DNA from: CAYYNP01 sp964472545
GTDB lineage: Bacteria > Planctomycetota > Planctomycetia > Pirellulales > Thermoguttaceae
Direction of reading: 5' to 3'
Assembly (NCBI GenBank): GCA_964472545.1
Contig: CAYYNP010000306.1
Location: 1-11,702, forward strand
Length of the DNA: 11,702 bases
The translations under genes were made by a program, and so were the position numbers. Shown here in pieces: positions 6,243 to 11,702 of the stretch (positions within the stretch are counted from its first letter, which is position 1; every line of letters begins with the position of its first letter). The notes below the pieces were generated by a model. It ran no database searches. It had not been told where the DNA came from and saw only the letters and a list, made by a program, of their open reading frames with translations.

Positions 6243-6623
6243 TCACCCGACCTCTGCGGCCTCGTCCACGCAAACCGCGACCGTCTGCTGCAACTGCTCC
6301 GGCAGGAAGGGCTTGCCGATGAAATCGCGGGCGCCGCCGCGGATGGCCTCGGAGATCAGCTTCGTCTGGTTCAACGCACTGACGACCACGATTCGAGCGT
6401 CGGGGTCGAACGCGAGGATGTGTTTCAGGCCGAACATCCCGTCGGTGCCCGGCATCACGATGTCCAACGTCACCGCGTCGGGGCGAAACTCTCGATAGAG
6501 ATCGACCGCCTCCTGGCCGTTGGCCCCTTCTCCCACGACTTCCCAGCCGTCGTCGGTGAGGATCTCGCCCACCATCTTTCTCATCAACATCGAGTCGTCG
6601 ACCACCAACACGCGTTTCGACAT
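6243..6623 (-). CDS. CheY-like single-domain response regulator
   Basis: A 126-residue protein that is a complete receiver domain with no output domain. The acidic pair Asp9-Asp10 (VVDDS) binds Mg2+, Asp54 (TLDIVMPGTDG) is the phosphoacceptor, Ser82 (VVVSA) is the switch Ser/Thr, and Lys104 (GKPF) completes the active site. It should be phosphorylated by a histidine kinase encoded elsewhere and act by protein contact, as in chemotaxis or other two-component relays. DSMLMRKM and SALNQTKLISEAI are typical of the CheY type. I chose the ATG at 6623 because AAGGA lies 8 bases upstream; an ATG at 6668 would add 15 atypical residues. No kinase or chemotaxis gene is in the window, so its pathway is unknown. 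Confidence 0.95.
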   Translation of the reverse strand: MSKRVLVVDDSMLMRKMVGEILTDDGWEVVGEGANGQEAVDLYREFRPDAVTLDIVMPGTDGMFGLKHILAFDPDARIVVVSALNQTKLISEAIRGGARDFIGKPFLPEQLQQTVAVCVDEAAEVG

Positions 6624-7027
6624 GACCGCGTTCCTTCTCGCTGGAAAACCGGGATACTCGGGTGGCACGGACCTGTGGCGTCGCCGTAGCGACGGCGGCA
6701 GCCCATGCGCGATGTAGCCTTTGCTGGAAGTATAGGACGCAATCGCGTCTGAAGACGGCGGTGTTGCGCATTGCCCCGGCTACCCAACGGCCAAGACGGC
6801 GTGTGGCAAAGTACGACCGGACGGCAGAACCCGGCAAACCGCCGCGATCGCGCCAACCGCCATAGCCCACGCGCCCGGCCGCGCCATAACCCGCACGGCC
6901 GGCCGTCGCGTGAAGTCGGCCTGCGGCTCCGCTCGATAGAAAAGATGAACGGTCGATTCGTCCACCGGCAATCCAAAGCCGATCGACGCCCGACCCAAAA
7001 CGATGAGATCCCAACCACGGTGACGTC
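6624..7027. other. Divergent intergenic region
   Basis: This lies between the start of the response regulator (-) and the start of the small membrane protein (+). On the minus strand, TATACT (6729-6734) is a good -10 without a convincing -35. The hairpin CGTCGC-CGTA-GCGACG (6679-6694) would lie in the regulator's leader. The part from about 6780 to 7010 is GC-rich with open frames on both strands, but their translations are low-complexity Gly/Arg/Tyr or Arg/Pro mixes without ribosome sites, so I call no gene. Confidence 0.4.
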
Positions 7028-7318
7028 ATGGAATTCAATCGGAATCAGTTCTTCATGATCGGGCTGGTTCTGCTGCTGCTGGGGACTCAGTTTCGCCTGG
7101 TCGACACGGTGTTGCTGACGCCCGATTTCACGCAGTTCTTGGCCAAGCGAACCGATCACCCGGTCGCCGCCGTCAACGCGAGTCCGCTCGTGCCCGAGGA
7201 CGCCGCTGCGCCGAACGTCAAGAAGACGATCCGCCCGCCCGACTGGCTCGGCTGGTGCCTGTTGTCGGTCGGCTCCGTGCTGGTCTTGCACAGCATGGCA
7301 ATGCGGAAGCCCGATTGA
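7028..7318 (+). CDS. Small membrane protein of unknown function
   Basis: A 96-residue protein with two predicted membrane helices: about 8-24 (FFMIGLVLLLLG) and about 75-91 (WCLLSVGSVLVLHSM). They enclose a segment of about 50 residues rich in Ala, Asp, Pro and Val. The N-terminus MEFNRNQFF followed at once by a helix, and QFRLVDTV just after it, recall short conserved planctomycete membrane proteins; this is from memory and gives no function. The start is the first ATG, preceded by a weak GGTGA. It is transcribed away from the response regulator and converges on the lipoprotein gene. No terminator is evident, but copy B of the structured repeat follows 104 bases after the stop. Confidence 0.8.
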   Translation: MEFNRNQFFMIGLVLLLLGTQFRLVDTVLLTPDFTQFLAKRTDHPVAAVNASPLVPEDAAAPNVKKTIRPPDWLGWCLLSVGSVLVLHSMAMRKPD

Positions 7319-7422
7319 CCCGCACTTCTCCCTTGGTGCGCAGCCGAATTCGCCAGGATTTGGCCGGATTCCGGGTGTGGCCGCGCTGCCCTTCCGCAAC
7401 ACGCGATGCCGCTTCTTTGTAG

Positions 7423-7538
7423 GCATTCGCCCGACCCGTCAAGAGCCGTTCGTAGTGACCGCATTCATGCGGTCTTTCGCGGGATTCCGCTGCACGGCCC
7501 CGATGAATCGGGGCACTACGAACGGGTTGGGCGAATGC
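7423..7538. repeat. 116-bp structured dispersed repeat, copy B
   Basis: Copy B has the same orientation as 4221-4336 and 111 of 116 identical positions. In this copy the arm 7514-7538 pairs throughout with the bulged left arm (7423-7437, bulge 7438-7447, 7448-7457), with a single G-T wobble. Hairpins lie at 7457-7474 and 7497-7514, with the same complementary loops ATTCAT and ATGAAT. Three of the five changes fall in the unpaired joiner. It too lies between convergent genes. The sequence just before it, CGATGCCGC...TCTTTGTAGGC (7404-7424), recurs with a 3-base insertion at 4423-4445, past copy A. Confidence 0.85.
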
Positions 7539-7575
7539 TTACGCTTCTTTCGCGTGACTGGGCCATGCACGCTAA

Positions 7576-7622
7576 CAAGAAAAGACGCCGGCCGGTCCCG
7601 TCGCCAAAACGGAACCGGCCGG
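7576..7622 (-). terminator. Intrinsic terminator of the lipoprotein gene
   Basis: A 14-bp stem with one mismatch pairs 7588-7601 with 7609-7622 around a 7-nt loop; its base is CCGGCCGGT/ACCGGCCGG. On the minus strand it is followed by CGTCTTTTCTTG, a T-rich tract. It starts 32 bases after the stop of the minus-strand lipoprotein gene. This is the only textbook Rho-independent terminator I see in the window. Confidence 0.8.
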
Positions 7623-7654
7623 TGTGGTGCTTGTTTGCGTTGCTCGGGACGCCC

Positions 7655-8026
7655 TTACGGGCCGATGCTGCGTGGTTGCGAGGCCAGGAAATCGCGCGGC
7701 GCCCGGGTCGTGTAGTAGGGATACGTGGTCGTGCCGGTCGGTGGGCCGGGGTTGATCATTTGCTGTCCGCGGCACATCATGCAGCCGATCCCTCGACACG
7801 TGTTGCAGAAGCCGCCGCGAAATCCCCCCTTGCCCATCATGCCGCTCGGTGCGCAGCCTGCCGGGCCGCACGCCATGCCGTCTTCGCCACAGCCGCCACA
7901 GTTCTCCGGGGCATCCTGACACGTGCCGCGTACCATGCCGGTCAGGCAACCACATTGTGAGCTGCGGCAACCGGCCAACCCCGCGGTCAGGGCGATTGCC
8001 ACGAGCATCAGAAGCGCACGTTTCAT
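7655..8026 (-). CDS. Cys-rich lipoprotein, planctomycete type
   Basis: A 123-residue predicted lipoprotein. The signal MKRALLMLVAIALTAGLAG ends at Cys20 in a lipobox (LAGC), so it should be lipidated and held at a membrane outside the cytoplasm. The mature part has 11 further cysteines (25, 27, 36, 43, 46, 53, 58, 74, 77, 82, 85). These include CNTCRGIGCMMCRG (74-87), spaced CxxCxGxGCxxCxG like half of a DnaJ zinc-binding region. The rest is Gly/Met-rich and ends in a Tyr-rich stretch and TTRAPRDFLAS, a C-terminal motif I recall from short planctomycete exported proteins. AAGGA lies 10 bases before the ATG at 8026, which decides this start over an ATG at 8086. The gene has its own terminator. 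Metal binding or disulfide cross-linking is inferred; its function is unknown. Confidence 0.85.
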   Translation of the reverse strand: MKRALLMLVAIALTAGLAGCRSSQCGCLTGMVRGTCQDAPENCGGCGEDGMACGPAGCAPSGMMGKGGFRGGFCNTCRGIGCMMCRGQQMINPGPPTGTTTYPYYTTRAPRDFLASQPRSIGP

Positions 8027-8190
8027 ATCCGACGATTCCTTATATGCGGGTGTGGTTTGTCTCTCTTGAATCAACATCGGCCCCACAACCGGCTCAGTCC
8101 AGAAAATCGGCAGGACCGTTGCATTCCGAAGGACGGTTACGCCCCGTTTGCTTGGTGTTGTGGCAGGAATAGGTGCTTTGGGGAAGAGGC

Positions 8191-8224
8191 CGTGGGTCGT
8201 TTGGCTCTGTGCGACCTACCCACG
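8191..8224. other. Hairpin in the divergent lipoprotein/phosphatase spacer
   Basis: CGTGGGT (8191-8197) is perfectly complementary to ACCCACG (8218-8224), with a 20-nt loop in which TCG and CGAC can pair further. It lies 60 bases before the metallophosphatase start and could be a regulator site or a leader structure. The rest of the spacer (8027-8283) shows no gene or clear promoter. Confidence 0.35.
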
Positions 8225-8283
8225 CCAGCGAGATCCCAAGTCCGCTAGACGCCCAAAATCGGAGTTGGTAGGGTAAGCAGACT

Positions 8284-9150
8284 ATGGTCGCGTCGCAGGA
8301 ATACGTCGAAAACACCATCTCTGTCTTTGCTCAGGCAACCGAGGCTAGTTGGAACACGGCCGGCCGCGAGGGAAGTGTGATCGAGTTGACTCGAGAAATG
8401 GCCGCCGATGTGATGATCACCGGCGATTTGCACGGGCATCGGCGGAACTTCAATCTGATCCAGCGGACCGCGGCACTCGACGAGCACCCCCAACGCCATC
8501 TCGTGCTGCAAGAGATCTGCCACGGAGGGCCAAGATACCCCGACAACGGTGGGTGTATGTCCCACGCCGTGTTAGAGGACGTCGCCCGGCTGAAGGTCCA
8601 GTTCCCCGATCGGGTCCACTTTCTTCTGGGCAACCATGAGTTGGCGGAGCTGGCGGAGTATCCGATCCAGAAAAACCGCCAAATGCTCAATCTCTTGTTC
8701 CGTTTGGGATTACAGCAGATGTACGGTCCGGCGACCGATCGGGTACGCGAGGCCATGATGTTCTATCTGGCGAGTTGCCCGCTGGCCGTGCGGTTGCCCG
8801 GCGGGGTGTTCGTCAGCCACAGCATCCCGGAGCATCTCGAACGCAATGAGTTCGATGCGAGCGTCTTCTCTCGCAGGCTCACCGACGCCGATTTCGCGGA
8901 TCGAGCCGGCGTGTTTTCACTGGTCTGGGGGCGCGACTACCGGCAGCAAAATGCCCAGGCGTTTGCCGAGATGGTGGGCGCCGAGGTGCTGATCAACGGC
9001 CACGAGCCGTGTCCCGAAGGATGCCAAGCCCCAAACGACGTTCAAGTGATCGTCGACTGTTGCAACGACGTGGCCTGCTACGTGATCCTGCCAACGGATC
9101 GGGAAGTCGGCCACGCCGAGGTTCTTCAGCGCGTGCAGAAACTGGCCTAG
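8284..9150 (+). CDS. PPP-like metallophosphatase (calcineurin-like fold)
   Basis: A 288-residue predicted metal-dependent phosphoesterase. Metal-ligand motifs appear in order: GDLHGH (47-52), GNHE (116-119), SHS (178-180) and NGHEPC (238-243), as in PPP-type Ser/Thr phosphatases and bis(nucleosyl)tetraphosphatases. The usual GDxVDRG between the first two is not canonical; the matching place reads LVLQEICHGG (73-82), with Glu77 possibly standing in for the bridging Asp. The 30-residue N-terminal lead-in precedes a short hydrophobic strand. There is no signal peptide, so it should be cytosolic. GGAG and AGGG sequences lie 10-25 bases before ATG 8284, so the start is likely but not sharply defined. 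It probably shares a transcript with the small membrane protein that starts 6 bases after its stop. The substrate is unknown. Confidence 0.87.
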   Translation: MVASQEYVENTISVFAQATEASWNTAGREGSVIELTREMAADVMITGDLHGHRRNFNLIQRTAALDEHPQRHLVLQEICHGGPRYPDNGGCMSHAVLEDVARLKVQFPDRVHFLLGNHELAELAEYPIQKNRQMLNLLFRLGLQQMYGPATDRVREAMMFYLASCPLAVRLPGGVFVSHSIPEHLERNEFDASVFSRRLTDADFADRAGVFSLVWGRDYRQQNAQAFAEMVGAEVLINGHEPCPEGCQAPNDVQVIVDCCNDVACYVILPTDREVGHAEVLQRVQKLA

Positions 9151-9156
9151 CCGATC

Positions 9157-9408
9157 GTGACAAACGATCCCATGCCCGACCCCAAGCCCAACAGATCGCG
9201 CCGGTCATTCCAGTTCTCGCTGGGGGCCTTGTTGCTGTTTATGGCGGCTTTCAGCGTCCTCTCGGCGGCCTGGGCGGGGATGCTCCGCGACGACGCCACG
9301 GTGTCGCCGGGCGTGTTCGTGGCGATGGCAGCCGCGCTGCCGCTGGCAGGAGTGGTCCTGCTGGGAGCCACGACCTCGCTGATCCGTTGGTGGCGCCGGC
9401 GGCGATAG
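9157..9408 (+). CDS. Small two-helix membrane protein
   Basis: An 83-residue protein with a basic, Pro-rich N-terminus (PDPKPNRSRRSFQFSLG), a helix at about 23-41 (ALLLFMAAFSVLSAAWAG), a second helix at about 53-72, and a C-terminal WWRRRR anchor. Basic clusters at both ends suggest N- and C-termini in the cytoplasm. The FQFSLGALLLFMAAFSVLSAAW block resembles the RFSLRTLL... helix repeated in many short planctomycete membrane proteins of unknown role. The start is uncertain: GTG 9157 lies 6 bases after the phosphatase stop and suggests coupled translation, while ATG 9172 would remove five residues; neither has a strong ribosome site. Confidence 0.72.
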   Translation: MTNDPMPDPKPNRSRRSFQFSLGALLLFMAAFSVLSAAWAGMLRDDATVSPGVFVAMAAALPLAGVVLLGATTSLIRWWRRRR

Positions 9409-9412
9409 TCGA

Positions 9413-9428
9413 CATCGCCTCGGCGATG
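9413..9428. other. Short hairpin after the two-helix membrane protein gene
   Basis: CATCGCC (9413-9419) pairs perfectly with GGCGATG (9422-9428) around a 2-nt loop, starting 5 bases after the stop codon. No T-tract follows, so it may stabilise the transcript end rather than terminate it. The rest of the spacer to 9605 shows only a weak promoter-like TTGGCC/GATAAA pair near 9496-9522. Confidence 0.35.
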
Positions 9429-9605
9429 CCAACGCGGCGACGAGGAAGCATGGGTAAATGAGGAAGACAATCTCACCTCTGCCCGCGCGTCGATATTGGC
9501 CAAAATCGGCGAATGTGATAAAAGGAGGCGCCGCGGACCCGATCGGGATGGAGTCCGTCTGGCTCGCCGCCGTTACGGCCGGCCTTTTCCACGGATGGAG
9601 CTTCG

Positions 9606-11624
9606 ATGAAGAACTTCGGCAGGACAATACGGCTGGCCTTCCGCTACCGGTTCACGCTTGTGGTCTCGATCGTCTGTGCCCTGGGCGTGGCCGTTCTCTG
9701 GGGCGGCAACATCGGCGTCGTTTACCCGTTCGTCGAAGTGGCTTTCCAGAAGGGATCGCTCCAGGACTGGGTCCGCCAACGCATCGACGAGGCCGAACAG
9801 ACCGTCGACGAGAAGACGGCCGAACTCGACCGCCTTCGCGCCGAATTGGCCGAGACACTCCCCGACGCGAGGAAAGACGTTCAGGCAGAGATCTACCTTG
9901 CCGAAGATCGTATCGAAGCCGAAGAGCGGGCGATTTGGCGATATGAGTTGATCAAGCCGTACATTGACGACTACCTACCAAACGATCCGTTTCAGACTTT
10001 GGTGGTGGTCACGGCGTTGTTGTTGTTAGGAACCGTATTGAAGGACCTTTTCCTCATCGGCCACAACATCCTGGTCGCCCGGCTGGCTCACCTGAGCACG
10101 TTCGAGCTGCGCAAGCTCTTCTACCGCCGTACGCTGCGGATGGATCTGGCTGCCTTCGGCGAAGACGGCACGGCCGATCTGATGAGCCGTTTTACACACG
10201 ACATGGAACAGGTGGCCGTGGGGTTGGTAACGCTCTTCGGCAAGCTGGTGCGCGAGCCGCTGAAGATGGCCGCCTGTTTGATCGGGGCGGCGCTGATCTG
10301 TTGGCGGCTGCTGATCGTCTCGCTGTTGATCGCCCCGATCGCTGCGCTGTTGATCCGCTGGTTGGCCAGAGTGCTGAAGAAGGCCAACCGCAAGGCGATG
10401 GAAGAGATGGCCCAGATCTACACCCGGCTCGAAGAGACCTTCCGCGGCATCAAGGTCGTCAAGGCCTTCACCAGCGAACGTCGGCAGCGCAAGCGTTTCC
10501 ACAAGTCGAGCAAGAACTACTATCGCAGGGCGATGCGGATCGCCCGATACGACTCGCTCACCCGCCCGTTGAGCGAGGTGACCGGCATCATGGCCATTTG
10601 CCTGGCCTTGTTGGCCGGTGCCCATCTGGCGCTCTCCAATGAAACGCACCTGCTGGGCGTGCGGATGAGCCCGCGGCCGCTGGGACTCGGTTCGCTGCTG
10701 CTATTCTACGGATTGTTGGCCGGTGTGGCCGATCCGGTGCGGAAGTTCTCCGACGTCTTCACCAAACTGCAGCGCGCCGCGGCGGCCTCCGATCGGGTCT
10801 TCGAACGGCTCGACCGCGAGCCGGCGGTGTCCGATCCGGCCGAGCCGGTGGCCTTGGCCGATGGCCGCCATGCGTTGTCGTTCAAGGACGTCCAGTTCGC
10901 TTACAAGCCGGGCCATCCGGTGCTCGAAGGGCTGAACCTGGAGATCGAGCGCGGAGAGACGATCGCCGTGGTGGGGCCCAACGGCTGCGGCAAGAGCACC
11001 TTGGTGAACCTGATCCCCAGGTTCTACGACGCCACCAGTGGCACAATTACCATCGACGGCACGCCGCTTGCCGACGTGCGGTTGCGCGACTTGCGGCGGC
11101 GGATCGGACTGGTCACCCAGGAGACCCTGCTGTTCGACGACACAATCTTCAACAACATCCTCTACGGCTGTCCCGATGCCACGCACGAACAGGTCGTCGA
11201 GGCGGCCATGCGGGCGCACGCCCATCGCTTCATCGAAGAGGAATTGCCCGAGGGCTATGAGACCATGGCCGGGCCGATGGGCGGCCGGCTTTCCGGCGGC
11301 CAGCGCCAGCGGATCGCCATGGCCCGGGCGATTCTCCGCGACCCGGCCATCTTGCTGTTGGACGAAGCGACCAGCCAGATCGACCTGGAGAGCGAACAGG
11401 CCATCCAACAGGTGCTCGAGGAGTTCACGCGCGACCGCACCACGGTGATCATCACGCACCGCATGAGCATCCTCTCGCTGGCCGACCGGATCGTGGTGAT
11501 GCAGCAGGGAAAGATCCTCGACATCGGCACCCACGCCGAATTGATCGGCCGCTGCCAACTCTATGGACGGCTGTACCAGATCCAGTTCGAGGATCCGGAA
11601 GCGGACGGGTCGCTGGCGGCGTGA
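9606..11624 (+). CDS. MsbA-type ABC exporter (fused membrane and ATPase domains)
   Basis: A 672-residue half-transporter expected to work as a homodimer in the cytoplasmic membrane, exporting a lipid, glycolipid or other hydrophobic substrate. Helix 1 (about 17-40) is followed by a charged coiled-coil-like insertion (about 48-125), then helices near 130-152, 203-250 and 322-375. The coupling segment EETFRGIKVVKAFTSE (276-291) is typical of MsbA-like exporters. The ATPase domain has Walker A GPNGCGKST (457-465), Q-loop Gln505, signature LSGGQ (562-566), Walker B ILLLDE (582-587, catalytic Glu587), D-loop SQID and H-loop His618, so it should be active. Most exporters of this type are nearer 580-600 residues, and the extra length is the insertion after helix 1. 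GGAG lies about 8 bases upstream of the ATG. The 197-base spacer before it suggests its own promoter. The substrate is not deducible. Confidence 0.95.
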   Translation: MKNFGRTIRLAFRYRFTLVVSIVCALGVAVLWGGNIGVVYPFVEVAFQKGSLQDWVRQRIDEAEQTVDEKTAELDRLRAELAETLPDARKDVQAEIYLAEDRIEAEERAIWRYELIKPYIDDYLPNDPFQTLVVVTALLLLGTVLKDLFLIGHNILVARLAHLSTFELRKLFYRRTLRMDLAAFGEDGTADLMSRFTHDMEQVAVGLVTLFGKLVREPLKMAACLIGAALICWRLLIVSLLIAPIAALLIRWLARVLKKANRKAMEEMAQIYTRLEETFRGIKVVKAFTSERRQRKRFHKSSKNYYRRAMRIARYDSLTRPLSEVTGIMAICLALLAGAHLALSNETHLLGVRMSPRPLGLGSLLLFYGLLAGVADPVRKFSDVFTKLQRAAAASDRVFERLDREPAVSDPAEPVALADGRHALSFKDVQFAYKPGHPVLEGLNLEIERGETIAVVGPNGCGKSTLVNLIPRFYDATSGTITIDGTPLADVRLRDLRRRIGLVTQETLLFDDTIFNNILYGCPDATHEQVVEAAMRAHAHRFIEEELPEGYETMAGPMGGRLSGGQRQRIAMARAILRDPAILLLDEATSQIDLESEQAIQQVLEEFTRDRTTVIITHRMSILSLADRIVVMQQGKILDIGTHAELIGRCQLYGRLYQIQFEDPEADGSLAA

Positions 11625-11632
11625 GGGACGAG

Positions 11633-11702
11633 GGGAGTCGGGAGTTGGGAGTTGGGGGTTGAGAGTCGGCGGTTGGGAGTCGGCGGTTGAGAGTCGGCGG
11701 TT
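11633..11702. repeat. Heptanucleotide tandem repeat, cut by window end
   Basis: Ten consecutive 7-base units fill 11633-11702, starting 8 bases after the ABC exporter stop: GGGAGTC, GGGAGTT twice, GGGGGTT, GAGAGTC, GGCGGTT, GGGAGTC, GGCGGTT, GAGAGTC and GGCGGTT. The last six units form a 14-base higher-order period. The array runs off the window edge. The + strand is G-rich and could form G-quadruplexes. Confidence 0.85.

Noticed and set aside
6151..7038. A 295-codon minus-strand frame across the response regulator and the divergent spacer
   Set aside because: It runs out of frame through the response-regulator gene and otherwise encodes Gly/Arg low-complexity sequence.
4221..7538. The two 116-bp repeats as ends of a composite transposon
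   Set aside because: They are in direct orientation, and the 3.2 kb between them holds only ordinary oxidoreductase, response-regulator and membrane-protein genes with no transposase. Independent insertion is simpler.

Overview
The window reads like a chromosomal segment of a planctomycete, probably from the Pirellulales side of the phylum. This is inferred from gene content and style. There is a Tat-exported Gfo/Idh/MocA oxidoreductase, a second cytosolic member of that superfamily, and short one- and two-helix membrane proteins. A Cys-rich lipoprotein carries a C-terminal TTRAPRDFL motif, and the intergenic spacers are long and full of palindromic repeats. The DNA is GC-rich. No rRNA, tRNA, CRISPR array, transposase or integrase was seen.

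Layout: (1) 1-1287 holds a hairpin, a plausible sigma70-type promoter and a Gfo/Idh/MocA oxidoreductase (+). (2) 1288-2204 is a non-coding stretch with a large nested inverted repeat at 1733-1820. (3) 2205-3929 encodes a 574-residue caspase-like (peptidase C14) protein (+) with an intact His/Cys dyad and a long C-terminal domain. It is the least GC-rich gene here and stands alone between two inverted repeats. (4) 3930-4550 is a repeat-rich gap between convergent genes, containing copy A of a 116-bp structured repeat. (5) 4551-5858 encodes a Tat-signal Gfo/Idh/MocA protein (-). Its probable promoter lies in an imperfect 85-bp tandem duplication. (6) 6116-6179 is a pair of 32-bp palindromic tandem repeats, followed by a CheY-like response regulator (-). 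(7) 7028-7318 encodes a small membrane protein (+), and copy B of the structured repeat lies in the next convergent gap. (8) 7655-8026 encodes a Cys-rich lipoprotein (-) with a good intrinsic terminator. (9) 8284-9150 encodes a PPP-like metallophosphatase (+), followed closely by a small two-helix membrane protein. (10) 9606-11624 encodes an MsbA-type ABC exporter (+), and the window ends in a heptad tandem repeat.

The genes do not form one pathway. Most look like independent units, and only the metallophosphatase and the small membrane protein six bases after it look transcriptionally linked.

The two most interesting items are the lone caspase-like gene, a possible conflict or defence effector, and the 116-bp dispersed element. 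Both copies of that element are 111/116 identical, lie between convergent genes, and can fold into a long closing stem carrying two hairpins whose apical loops are complementary to each other.
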